DNA from: Mucilaginibacter sp. UBA4741
GTDB lineage: Bacteria > Bacteroidota > Bacteroidia > Sphingobacteriales > Sphingobacteriaceae
DNA: 11,955 bases
Assembly (NCBI GenBank): GCA_002403905.1
Contig: DHIR01000286.1
Coordinates: forward strand, 1-11,955
Direction: 5' to 3'
Numbering within the stretch: position 1 is the stretch's first letter; every line of letters begins with the position of its first letter. Below the pieces are notes generated by a model. That model saw nothing but the letters and a program-made list of their open reading frames with translations. It was not told the DNA's origin and ran no database searches. Below, one piece after another: positions 1 through 6,331 of this stretch. The position numbers and the translations under genes are program-made.

Positions 1-85
1 CGCTTAACCCGAACTCACGTTAAACTAATATAAATATAAAAATCTTGAATTTATTAAGTCGCGCATTATTTGCATTAAGCTTTCG

Positions 86-93
86 TATTTTTG
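86..93 (+). promoter_or_regulatory. possible -7 promoter element before thiL
   Basis: TATTTTTG fits the Bacteroidota -7 consensus TAnnTTTG and lies about 30 nt before the preferred thiL start. I see no TTG/TTTG at a suitable -33 distance: the nearest TTTG, at 69-72, is only 13 nt upstream. This is therefore a half-match in AT-rich DNA and is offered with low confidence. The rest of the left edge (1-85) is AT-rich and shows no gene. Confidence 0.3.
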
Positions 94-124
94 CAGCTCG
101 GAAAAAATATCGGTGCGTATGACA

Positions 125-1174
125 ATGTTTGATAACAAAGAGAAAACCAATATAGAAGCATTAGGCGAGTTTGGCCTGATCAACCACTTAACTAAAAATA
201 TTGAGTTAGTACAAAAAAGCACTATAAAAGGTGTTGGCGATGATGCCGCTGTGCTTGATTTTGAAGGAAAAAGAATGTTGGTATCAACTGATATGTTGCT
301 GGAAGGCATACATTTCGACTTAGCGTATACACCATTAAAACACCTGGGCTATAAAGCTATTCAGGTAAACCTAAGTGACATCTATGCCATGAATGGTACA
401 GCTACGCAGGTAACAGTGTCAATAGGTATGTCAAGTAAATTCCCTATTGAAGCAGTTGAAGAAATATATGAAGGCATTTATATTGCCTGCGAAAAATATA
501 GTGTTGACCTGGTTGGTGGTGATACTTCCTCATCAAAACAAGGATTGGTATTAAGCGTAACTTCAATTGGTTATGCCAATGCCGAGGATGTGGTGTATCG
601 TAATGGTGCGCAAGAGGGTGACTTGATCTGTGTATCAGGCGATTTGGGCGGAGCTTATGTCGGCTTACAACTACTGGAGCGTGAGAAACTTATCTACTTA
701 GAAAACCCAAACATCCAACCCGATTTGGAAGGTAAAGATTATATAGTAGAGCGCCAGCTAAAACCCGAAGCCAGGAGAGATATTATTGACTTGTTAAAAG
801 AGATTAATGTTAAGCCTACGGCGATGATCGACGTATCAGACGGTTTAGCCTCAGAGATCATGCACATCTGTAAACAAAGTGCTAAAGGCTGCAGCATTTA
901 CGAAGAAAAAATCCCGCTTGACCCGATGACATTTGAAACCGCCCGCGAGTTTAACCTTGACCCAACAATCTGCGCATTAAGCGGCGGCGAAGATTATGAG
1001 CTGCTTTTCACTGTTAGACAAGCCGATTACGAAAAGATAAAGTTTAAAATGGATATCACCATTATCGGCCATATTACTGAGCCCGCATCAGGGTGTAATT
1101 TGATAACCAAGGCGGGGATGGTTCATCCGTTAAAAGCGCAGGGTTGGAACGCGTTTATCCCCCCCGCCCCCTAA
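125..1174 (+). CDS. thiL: thiamine-monophosphate kinase ThiL
   Basis: ThiL phosphorylates thiamine monophosphate with ATP to give thiamine pyrophosphate, the last step of de novo TPP synthesis, in the cytosol. It belongs to the PurM/AIR-synthase-like fold. Counting from ATG 125 (349 aa, a normal length), visible motifs are GVGDDAAV (36-43), the Mg/ATP-binding STDMLLEGIHFDL (54-66), NLSDIYAMNG (82-91), VGGDTSSS (130-137), SGDLGGAYVGL (171-181), IDVSDGLASEI (235-245) and LSGGEDYELLF (285-295). Starts are also possible at GTG 113 and ATG 119. I prefer ATG 125 because MFDNKEKT... resembles family N-termini as I remember them. No thi genes adjoin it. The last residues (IPPAP) are encoded by a C-rich intergenic repeat whose TAA is the stop codon, so the native C-terminus probably lay near WNAF. 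Family assignment is secure; the start is uncertain by 2-4 codons. Confidence 0.95.
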   Translation: MFDNKEKTNIEALGEFGLINHLTKNIELVQKSTIKGVGDDAAVLDFEGKRMLVSTDMLLEGIHFDLAYTPLKHLGYKAIQVNLSDIYAMNGTATQVTVSIGMSSKFPIEAVEEIYEGIYIACEKYSVDLVGGDTSSSKQGLVLSVTSIGYANAEDVVYRNGAQEGDLICVSGDLGGAYVGLQLLEREKLIYLENPNIQPDLEGKDYIVERQLKPEARRDIIDLLKEINVKPTAMIDVSDGLASEIMHICKQSAKGCSIYEEKIPLDPMTFETAREFNLDPTICALSGGEDYELLFTVRQADYEKIKFKMDITIIGHITEPASGCNLITKAGMVHPLKAQGWNAFIPPAP

Positions 1175-1189
1175 AGAGGGAGCTTTTGA
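1160..1189 (+). repeat. C5-TAAA-G5 gene-end repeat, copy A (left arm of hairpin)
   Basis: This copy reads C6, G, C5, TAAA, GAGGG, AGCTTTTGA. It contains the last codons and stop (1172-1174) of thiL. The core is a mini-hairpin (C5 and GAGGG around TAAA, 1167-1180) followed by T4, which resembles an intrinsic terminator. It is an inverted copy of the repeat at 1215-1246 and a same-family match to 2690-2714 on the other strand. The repeat identity is seen directly; a termination role is inferred. Confidence 0.75.
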
Positions 1190-1245
1190 TAAGCATAATT
1201 ATTCAGCAAGTTCTTCAAAAACTCCCCCTTTAGGGGGTTGGGGGG
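1160..1245. terminator. possible bidirectional terminator hairpin between thiL and rmuC
   Basis: Arms 1160-1189 and 1215-1245 can pair over about 27 base pairs, with a small bulge and two mismatches, around a 25-nt loop. C6 pairs with G6 (1240-1245), C5 with G5 (1233-1237), TAAA with TTTA, GAGGG with C5 (one mismatch), AG with CT, then TTTT with AAAA. It sits exactly where the two genes converge. Each arm also carries its own small GC hairpin followed by T4 or T5 in the sense direction of its gene (T4 1184-1187 for thiL; T5 1221-1217 on the minus strand for rmuC). The rmuC stop lies in the loop. Structure is seen; function is inferred. Confidence 0.5.
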
Positions 1246-2620
1246 CATCGTTGTCTATATTGTCAATATACTTTTGATCCAACTGCTTATTGGCTTTGGC
1301 GCCCAGGCTCTTAATTTTTTCGGCGGTTTTGGTTAAGTTACCGTTGCCTTCGGTTAACTTGTTAATGGCATTATCGTAAGCATTTTGGCTTAGCTTAATA
1401 TTTTTGCCTATGCCCTCCATATCATTTACAAAGCCAACAAACTTATCATACATAGCACCGCTAAGGCGGGCAATCTCTAATACGTTGCGGTTTTGCCGCT
1501 CTTGTTTCCAGATACTGGCGATGGTGCGCAGGGTTGCCAGCAAGGTTGACGGACTAACAATAACCACCCGCTTATCCCAGGCATCGCTAAATAACTCAGA
1601 GTCTATCTGCACCGCGAAACTGAAAGATGATTCTATCGGAATAAACAGCAACACAAAATCCGGCGAGTTGATCTGGTACAGATCATGGTAGTTTTTTGAC
1701 GATAAACCATGCACATGGCTGCGGATAGATTCGACATGCGCTTTCGAGAATAACTTACGATCATCCTCGGTCTCACAATTAACCAAACGCTCATAGGCTA
1801 TCAGCGACACTTTTGAGTCAATGATCAGATGTTTGTCGTCAGGTAGGTCTATTATAACATCGGGCTGCAAGCGGCTGCCGTCTATACCGGTTAAACTGGC
1901 TTGCAGGCGGTACTCCTGATCTTTCACCAGGCCCGAGCGTTCTAATACACGCTCTAAAATAACCTCACCCCAGTTGCCTTGCTTTTTGTTGTCGCCTTTT
2001 AGTGCTTTTGTTAGGTTTTGCGCTTCATCGCTAATTTGCTTGTTTAGCTCCATTAACTGCGTAATAACCCCTTTCATGGTATTACGCTCGGCGGCTTCCA
2101 TATTATAAACCTTGTCCACCTTATCTTCAAATGCTTTCAGGTTTTCTTTAAGCGGAGTTAGGATGGTATCTAAATTGGTGCGGTTAACATCAATAAACTC
2201 TTTCGATTTTTCTTTCAATAGTTTTTCGGCAACATTCTCAAACTCTTTCTGAAATTTTACCTGTATCTCCTGTATGCTTTTTTCCTGGTCGCCTAAACGC
2301 TCGCGTTGTGCTTTAAATTGTTCCTCGGCTTTAGCCATGCGGTTTTTTTCGGTAAGCAATTCCTGATTTAGTGTAGTGATGGCGGTGTCGTATCGCTCGC
2401 GCTCATCTTGCAGCTGTTTATCAGCTTTATCGCGCTCTAAGCCTAAGCCCAGCGCGCGTTCCTCGGCTTTTGCCAAAGAGATACTTAGGGCTGTATTATC
2501 GTTTTTCAACCGCGCAAACTCATCTGCCGAAATACCATCAGCAGAGGTTGGTTTCTTTAAAAAAAGAAATACGGCTATTAAAAGAATTATAAGGGAAGCG
2601 AATAAAAAAGCGACAGTCAT
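1199..2620 (-). CDS. rmuC: DNA recombination protein RmuC
   Basis: RmuC-family protein (473 aa), a predicted membrane-anchored nuclease-like factor. In E. coli it limits recombination-mediated rearrangement at inverted repeats; its biochemical activity is not firmly established. Residues 4-21 are a hydrophobic N-terminal anchor (FLFASLIILLIAVFLFL). Residues about 33-150 are a charged Ala/Glu/Lys-rich coiled coil. The RmuC core spans about 195-410, with GNWGEVILERVLERSGL (215-231) and a PD-(D/E)xK-like set: PDVIIDLP (253-260) then IIDSK (266-270). The ATG at 2618-2620 directly precedes the anchor. The C-terminal tail APQPPKGGVFEELAE (459-473) is encoded by an intergenic repeat and is not expected in the family. 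It lies 85 nt downstream of gldH on the same strand, so it could be co-transcribed. Convergent with thiL. Confidence 0.93.
   Translation of the reverse strand: MTVAFLFASLIILLIAVFLFLKKPTSADGISADEFARLKNDNTALSISLAKAEERALGLGLERDKADKQLQDERERYDTAITTLNQELLTEKNRMAKAEEQFKAQRERLGDQEKSIQEIQVKFQKEFENVAEKLLKEKSKEFIDVNRTNLDTILTPLKENLKAFEDKVDKVYNMEAAERNTMKGVITQLMELNKQISDEAQNLTKALKGDNKKQGNWGEVILERVLERSGLVKDQEYRLQASLTGIDGSRLQPDVIIDLPDDKHLIIDSKVSLIAYERLVNCETEDDRKLFSKAHVESIRSHVHGLSSKNYHDLYQINSPDFVLLFIPIESSFSFAVQIDSELFSDAWDKRVVIVSPSTLLATLRTIASIWKQERQNRNVLEIARLSGAMYDKFVGFVNDMEGIGKNIKLSQNAYDNAINKLTEGNGNLTKTAEKIKSLGAKANKQLDQKYIDNIDNDAPQPPKGGVFEELAE
1215..1246 (-). repeat. C5-TAAA-G5 gene-end repeat, copy B (inside rmuC)
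   Basis: Minus strand: GC6, AA, C5, TAAA, G5, AG, T5, GAA. It is translated as the RmuC tail APQPPKGGVFEE. Over 25 aligned bases (1222-1246) it differs from copy C (2690-2714) at only two positions. One of these turns the in-frame TAA of copy C into CAA (Gln461, 1238-1240), so this copy is read through. Confidence 0.8.
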
Positions 2621-2663
2621 TTTGATAAAAACATTAGCAAAACGAAGGTAGGAAAAAATTAGA

Positions 2664-2679
2664 AACGATAGATATCGTT
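2664..2679. terminator. short palindrome with T-run between gldH and rmuC
   Basis: AACGATA, a GA spacer, then TATCGTT form an exact 7-bp inverted repeat. Read on the minus strand, after gldH, it is followed within a few bases by T6, so it could be a weak AT-rich intrinsic terminator for the holB-ricT-gldH transcript. It could equally be a small operator for rmuC, whose start lies 44 nt beyond. Further along (2643-2650) the minus strand has TACCTTCG, a 7-of-8 match to the -7 consensus, which may be an rmuC promoter. None of this is strong. Confidence 0.3.
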
Positions 2680-2689
2680 AACATTTTAA

Positions 2690-2714
2690 TTCCCCCTTTA
2701 GGGGGTTAGGGGGC
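2690..2714 (-). repeat. C5-TAAA-G5 gene-end repeat, copy C (end of gldH)
   Basis: Minus strand: GC5, TAA, C5, TAAA, G5, AA. The first part encodes the final Ala-Pro of GldH, and the TAA at 2708-2706 is its stop codon. The internal C5-TAAA-G5 can fold into a 5-bp hairpin, here without a following T-run, unlike copies A and B. It is a near-identical copy of the repeat at the rmuC 3' end. Confidence 0.8.
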
Positions 2715-3191
2715 GACTTTCTCTACCCGTAAACCCACATCGCTTATCTCGTGCAATGGGTTATCGCGCATGTTTTGTTCAATCTGGAAAGTGTATGTAC
2801 CCTTAGCCGGGAATTTATAATTTAACAGAAACGGTGTTTGATAGCTATACAAATTGCCCGATCCCTGCCCCAGCCATTCACCGTCAGGGTTAGCCAATTT
2901 AAACTCATAACGCACCGCCTCGGTTTTTTTATCGGGATTGGTTTGATGGATCAATAAAAAAATGTTGGCGTATTTGTAATCGCCGGTTACCCGTAAATTA
3001 AGATATAGGTTATAAGCCTGCTGCTCATTATCTATTTTTACCGAATATTTAATTTTATTGGTATACGCCCAGTTATTGTTAACAATCTCTGTATTCTGAT
3101 CAATAACCGAATTAGTGTCTGTACAACCCGACCCTGATAGCAATATAAAAACCATCAGGGCGGGGAATAAATATCTTAAAGCACGGTTCAT
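2706..3191 (-). CDS. gldH: gliding motility lipoprotein GldH
   Basis: GldH-family lipoprotein (161 aa). In Flavobacterium johnsoniae GldH is a lipoprotein needed for gliding. The family also occurs in Bacteroidota not known to glide, so its role here is open. Residues 1-22 are a signal peptide ending SGSG with Cys23 as the likely lipidated residue. The lipobox is atypical (Gly rather than Leu at -3, with Leu at -5). Family landmarks are W41, YNLYLNLRVTGDYKYANIFL (60-79), GEWLGQGSGNLY (104-115) and a C-terminal strand IEQNMRDNPLHEISDVGLR (137-155). The start lies 3 nt after the ricT stop, implying translational coupling. The terminal Ala-Pro and stop codon come from the C-rich repeat copy C, so the original C-terminus probably ended near VEKV. 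No other gld or T9SS gene lies in the window. Confidence 0.88.
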   Translation of the reverse strand: MNRALRYLFPALMVFILLSGSGCTDTNSVIDQNTEIVNNNWAYTNKIKYSVKIDNEQQAYNLYLNLRVTGDYKYANIFLLIHQTNPDKKTEAVRYEFKLANPDGEWLGQGSGNLYSYQTPFLLNYKFPAKGTYTFQIEQNMRDNPLHEISDVGLRVEKVAP

Positions 3192-3194
3192 TGC

Positions 3195-4604
3195 TTACTC
3201 TTTTGGTGGTTCACCTCCGCCGCCACGGTTTCCGTCCGGGCTAGGTCTGTTCCTGTTATTATTATTGCGGTTCCTGTTGCGGTTGTTATTTCCGCCTTCG
3301 GGACGTGGGCCTTGCGGACGTGCCTGCGCGCCGGGATTTGCGATATTGTTGCCGCCTTCTGGCCTCGGGCCTTGCGGCCTCGGCTGTCTGCTATTGCTAT
3401 TATTAGGTTGCCCTGCAACATTTGTCGGCTGCGGTTGGGCGCCGTTAGGACTATTAGGATTCGGCCTGTTTTTATTACGGCTCTTGTTTTTCTTTTTGTT
3501 GTTATTGCGGTTGCGCTCGTCCAAACGGGTAAGGCTATCCTGGCCAACAACATTTTCGTAATCCAGCGCTTTTATAGGTTCGGTTTCAACCTCAACAAAT
3601 ACCAACAGATCGTCAGGCAATACGCCATCCTTGTTCATCTGCTGTATTTCTTTAACCCGTGCAAGCGGTACCGCTATCCATGATTCTTCGCGCGGATAAC
3701 TAAACCACATTTGCTTTTTAAAGATATCCGTTTTTTGTAAACGGGCATCGCCTTTTAAGGTCTTTAAGTAATTTACATTTTCGGGGATGTGCTTTAACGC
3801 ATCCATATAAGTGTCAAGCTCATAATTTAAGCAACACTTTAATTTACCACATTGGCCGGCCAGTTTTAATGTATTCAGCGAAAGGTTTTGATAACGCGCG
3901 GCTGATGTGGAAACTGTTTTAAAATCAGTTAGCCAGGTAGAGCAACATAGCTCGCGCCCGCATGAGCCGATACCGCCTAAGCGGCTAGCTTCCTGGCGCA
4001 TCCCGATCTGGCGCATCTCAATACGAATGCGGAAGGTCTCCGCCATCTTCTTGATCAGTTCCCTAAAATCAACGCGGCCTTCGGCGGTATAGTAAAAAGT
4101 GGCTTTGCTTTTATCGGCCTGGTAATCCACATCACTTAGCTTCATGGATAGGTTAAGGCTCAGGGCCAGCTTGCGCGCGCTATGCATGGTTTCCCATTCC
4201 ATATCTTTGGCAGCTTTCCATTTATCCACATCGGCAGGTGTTGCCCGGCGATATATTTTCTTTAAAACATCTTCCTCTTTAACCCGGCGTTTAACCAGCT
4301 GCATCCTAACCAGCTCGCCGGTTAATGATATATGGCCAATGTCGTAACCGCCGGTAGCGGCTTCAACAACAACCAGGTCGCCGTTTTCCAGGTAAACATT
4401 ATCGGTATTTATATAGAACTCTTTACGTGAACCCTTAAATTTTATCTCGACAATTGAAAATGGCTTATAATTTACCGGCATATCCATGTGCGACAGCCAG
4501 TCGTAAACATCTAATTTACTGCATCCGTTAGTGAGGCATGAGCCATTACTTTTGCAGCCTGCCGGCGAGCATCCGCCCCCCGTTGAGCAACTTCCACATC
4601 CCAT
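3195..4604 (-). CDS. ricT: PSP1/RicT family protein with Cys-rich N-terminus and N/R/P/G-rich tail
   Basis: Orthologue of Bacillus YaaT/RicT (469 aa). In Firmicutes RicT joins RicA and RicF in an Fe-S-containing complex that promotes RNase Y-dependent mRNA processing and development. What it does in Bacteroidota is not known to me. Three parts are visible. Residues 1-30 hold six Cys (3, 6, 12, 17, 23, 28) in Gly/Ser-rich sequence. The PSP1 core, about 45-300, has the conserved clusters GSCGRELCC (213-221) and GQCGKLKCCLNYE (250-262). Residues about 363-469 are a disordered Asn/Arg/Pro/Gly tail with RPQGPRPEGGNN repeated at 409-420 and 429-440. The six-Cys leader could hold a metal or Fe-S cluster, but that is inference. 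It starts 2 nt after holB stops and ends 3 nt before gldH, so it is the middle gene of an operon. Family assignment is firm; function is uncertain. Confidence 0.88.
   Translation of the reverse strand: MGCGSCSTGGGCSPAGCKSNGSCLTNGCSKLDVYDWLSHMDMPVNYKPFSIVEIKFKGSRKEFYINTDNVYLENGDLVVVEAATGGYDIGHISLTGELVRMQLVKRRVKEEDVLKKIYRRATPADVDKWKAAKDMEWETMHSARKLALSLNLSMKLSDVDYQADKSKATFYYTAEGRVDFRELIKKMAETFRIRIEMRQIGMRQEASRLGGIGSCGRELCCSTWLTDFKTVSTSAARYQNLSLNTLKLAGQCGKLKCCLNYELDTYMDALKHIPENVNYLKTLKGDARLQKTDIFKKQMWFSYPREESWIAVPLARVKEIQQMNKDGVLPDDLLVFVEVETEPIKALDYENVVGQDSLTRLDERNRNNNKKKNKSRNKNRPNPNSPNGAQPQPTNVAGQPNNSNSRQPRPQGPRPEGGNNIANPGAQARPQGPRPEGGNNNRNRNRNNNNRNRPSPDGNRGGGGEPPKE
3285..3380 (-). repeat. in-gene 60-bp-period duplication in the ricT tail
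   Basis: Two 36-bp segments (3345-3380 and 3285-3320) both encode RPQGPRPEGGNN, 20 residues apart, within the low-complexity tail. The peptide copies are identical while the DNA copies differ at several bases, suggesting an old duplication or selection on the peptide. The bias also creates long spurious reading frames on both strands here, which I do not regard as genes. Confidence 0.7.
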
Positions 4605-4606
4605 AA

Positions 4607-5749
4607 TTAATTCGCTATATATTGATTCCCTTGCGGGCTTGACTTAAGTTTTAAAAAACTTATAATTTGTAAAGATACATCTAAAAATAAAATTTTAGGG
4701 TTTGCATTTCTTTCTACGTGATAATGTGCTTTTTCCAGTTCAGAAATTATGGCATTGTTCATAGAAATGCTCATTATCGCGCTCAGTTTTTGGGCTGTTT
4801 CCAACTCGGCCCCCGGCAAATGCACCAGTTCGCCGGCACCGGCTATCAGCAAACAACACTCACGGATAAAACTAATACCGTATCGCAAAAAGTTCTTTTG
4901 ATTTTCGCGCCCCATTTTTGATAACTGATCCACAAAACCCACTAGTTCTATCCCTTTATTAGCAAAGCACAAACGCAGCCATTGCACAAATAAGGTGTGA
5001 TAGCTTTTATTTTCCTGTTGTAGCATAATTAGCGCATCGGTTAAATTACCGTTGCTTAAGTATGCTATCTCGGCGGCTGCATGCTCGGTTTGATGATGGT
5101 GTTCTATTAACTCGGCCTTAATATCCTCATAACCCAATGCCGGTATTTTTATCAGTTGCGTGCGCGACAGGATGGTATTTAATATCTGGTCCTGGTTTTG
5201 AGCCACTAATAAAAACAGGGTGTTGGGTTGCGGCTCCTCAATAATTTTAAGCAGGGCATTACCTTGTTTATCTAAAAACTCAGGCAGCCAAAGTATTAAC
5301 ACTTTATAATCAGATTCGAACGGCTTAAAACTTAGCTTTTTAATGATCTGGTGGCAGTCTAAAATATTGATGTTGGCTTGCTTGTTTCCGGCATCAACAT
5401 AGCTGCGCCATATATCAAGGTTTAAATAGTTGTTCTCTAAAAAGGCTTGCCGCCAATTTTCAATAAAGTCTATTGACGTTTCCTTCGGCGTGCCAAATGT
5501 TGGGTAGGTAAAATGCAGATCGGGATGCATTAACTTTTGATATTTACGGCATGACGAACATTCGCCGCACGAATCATCAACCTGTTTATCCAAACAAGAC
5601 AGATACTGCGCATAAGCAACAGCCAGCGCCAAACTCCCCGACCCCTCTGGCCCCAAAAACAATTGCGCATGACTAACCCGGCCTTCTTTTACCGAATTGA
5701 TCAGCCGTTGTTTAATGGCCGCCTGCCCTACTATCTGTTTAAACTGCAT
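4607..5749 (-). CDS. holB: DNA polymerase III subunit delta' (clamp loader)
   Basis: Delta' subunit of the polymerase III clamp loader, which works with DnaX and delta to load the beta sliding clamp. Counted from ATG 5749 (380 aa), it has the AAA+ N-terminus QFKQIVGQAAIKQRL (2-16) and a degenerate P-loop GPEGSGSLALA (34-44) lacking the GK(S/T) residues, as expected for a non-ATP-hydrolysing delta'. It also has a Zn module C52-X8-C61-X2-C64-X2-C67, a Walker-B-like region LWLPEFLDKQGNALLKIIEEP (153-173) and the arginine-finger SRT (195-197, SRC in many homologues). An upstream in-frame TTG at 5758 would add three residues, but ATG 5749 fits the family better. TACCTTG (5762-5756, minus) resembles a -7 element only 6 nt from this ATG, so the mRNA could be nearly leaderless. 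First gene of the holB-ricT-gldH operon and divergent from ruvX. Confidence 0.9.
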   Translation of the reverse strand: MQFKQIVGQAAIKQRLINSVKEGRVSHAQLFLGPEGSGSLALAVAYAQYLSCLDKQVDDSCGECSSCRKYQKLMHPDLHFTYPTFGTPKETSIDFIENWRQAFLENNYLNLDIWRSYVDAGNKQANINILDCHQIIKKLSFKPFESDYKVLILWLPEFLDKQGNALLKIIEEPQPNTLFLLVAQNQDQILNTILSRTQLIKIPALGYEDIKAELIEHHHQTEHAAAEIAYLSNGNLTDALIMLQQENKSYHTLFVQWLRLCFANKGIELVGFVDQLSKMGRENQKNFLRYGISFIRECCLLIAGAGELVHLPGAELETAQKLSAIMSISMNNAIISELEKAHYHVERNANPKILFLDVSLQIISFLKLKSSPQGNQYIAN

Positions 5750-5790
5750 TTGGTGCAAGGTAATAATTAGATGTGAATTTTTATTTTAGA

Positions 5791-5896
5791 GATTAAAGAT
5801 TGAAGGTTAAAGATTGGTTGGTTTTGCCAACAAACAAAGCCAATAAGCTATATTTGCCATATGACAGGCCTAATCTTTAATCTTCAATCACTAATC
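5791..5896. repeat. heptad-built inverted repeat in the holB/ruvX divergent region
   Basis: The left arm (5791-5818) is four 7-bp units: GATTAAA, GATTGAA, GGTTAAA, GATTGGT. The right arm (5869-5896), read on the minus strand, is also four units: GATTAGT, GATTGAA, GATTAAA, GATTAGG. The arms agree at 23 of 28 positions and are separated by 50 nt. The candidate ruvX promoter lies in the spacer and the right arm falls in the ruvX leader. Regulation (operator, or hairpin if the whole region is transcribed) and a dispersed intergenic repeat are both possible. Confidence 0.7.
5823..5856 (+). promoter_or_regulatory. candidate ruvX promoter
   Basis: TTTG (5823-5826) and TATATTTG (5849-5856) match the Bacteroidota -33 TTTG and -7 TAnnTTTG elements, with 22 nt between them. 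The predicted transcript start would be about 5861-5864, leaving a leader of about 45 nt that contains the right arm of the inverted repeat. The spacing equals that of the ffh promoter candidate. Confidence 0.5.
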
Positions 5897-5907
5897 TTTG
5901 CGAAGCT

Positions 5908-6318
5908 ATGAGAATCATGGCCTTCGATTACGGCACCAAACGCATAGGCATTGCGGTGACAGATCCATTGCAGATTATTGCTACCGGTTTGGATACCATA
6001 CATCCTAATCAAATCATCGAGTTTCTAAAAAGATATTTGCAAACAGAGCAGGTAGAACGCTTTATTGTTGGCGAGCCTAAACAGATGGACAATACCCCTT
6101 CCCAATCAGCACCGCATGTTAAAGGGTTTGTTAACCTGCTTAAAAGAACCTTCCCCGACACCCCCATAGAAATGTTGGACGAGCGCTTTACCTCGAAAAT
6201 GGCAATAGCGGCCATAATGCAAAGCGGATTTAAAAAAATGGACAGGCAAAACAAGGAGCGGGTTGATACTATATCGGCTACTATTTTGCTGCAAAGTTGG
6301 ATGGAAACCTCTCGTTAA
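5908..6318 (+). CDS. ruvX: RuvX/YqgF family putative pre-16S rRNA nuclease / Holliday junction resolvase-like protein
   Basis: RuvX (YqgF) has an RNase H-like fold. It is implicated in E. coli in maturation of the 16S rRNA 5' end, and other family members act on Holliday junctions. The 136-aa length is typical. Motifs are MAFDYGTKRIGIAVTDP (4-20, catalytic Asp7), FIVGEP (52-57), EMLDERFTS (88-96) and the closing KERVDTISATILLQ (116-129, Asp120). These give the usual three acidic positions near Asp7, Glu91-92 and Asp120. ATG 5908 is the natural start because the catalytic strand follows at once. Divergent from holB. A strong hairpin follows 14 nt after the stop. Confidence 0.93.
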   Translation: MRIMAFDYGTKRIGIAVTDPLQIIATGLDTIHPNQIIEFLKRYLQTEQVERFIVGEPKQMDNTPSQSAPHVKGFVNLLKRTFPDTPIEMLDERFTSKMAIAAIMQSGFKKMDRQNKERVDTISATILLQSWMETSR

Positions 6319-6331
6319 TTTGGGTGTTGTT

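Noticed and set aside
4..24. TTAAC/GTTAA inverted pair at the left edge
   Set aside because: Five-base arms in AT-rich DNA at the window boundary; no support for a terminator or operator.
113..124. GTG 113 and ATG 119 as thiL starts
   Set aside because: Possible, but MFDNKEKT from ATG 125 fits the family start better; the difference is at most four residues.
3188..3553. 121-codon reading frame on the minus strand overlapping the ricT tail
   Set aside because: It lies in another frame of the low-complexity Asn/Arg/Pro/Gly-coding DNA, has no family resemblance, and the ricT frame with PSP1 motifs clearly owns the region.
3115..3561. 148-codon plus-strand frame, Leu/Pro-rich, opposite ricT and gldH
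   Set aside because: Its Leu, Pro and Gly runs are the complement of the repetitive ricT tail codons; it crosses two real genes and shows no coding motifs.
5756..5758. TTG 5758 as the holB start
   Set aside because: It adds only MHQ before the better ATG, and the TTG lies within a possible -7 element.
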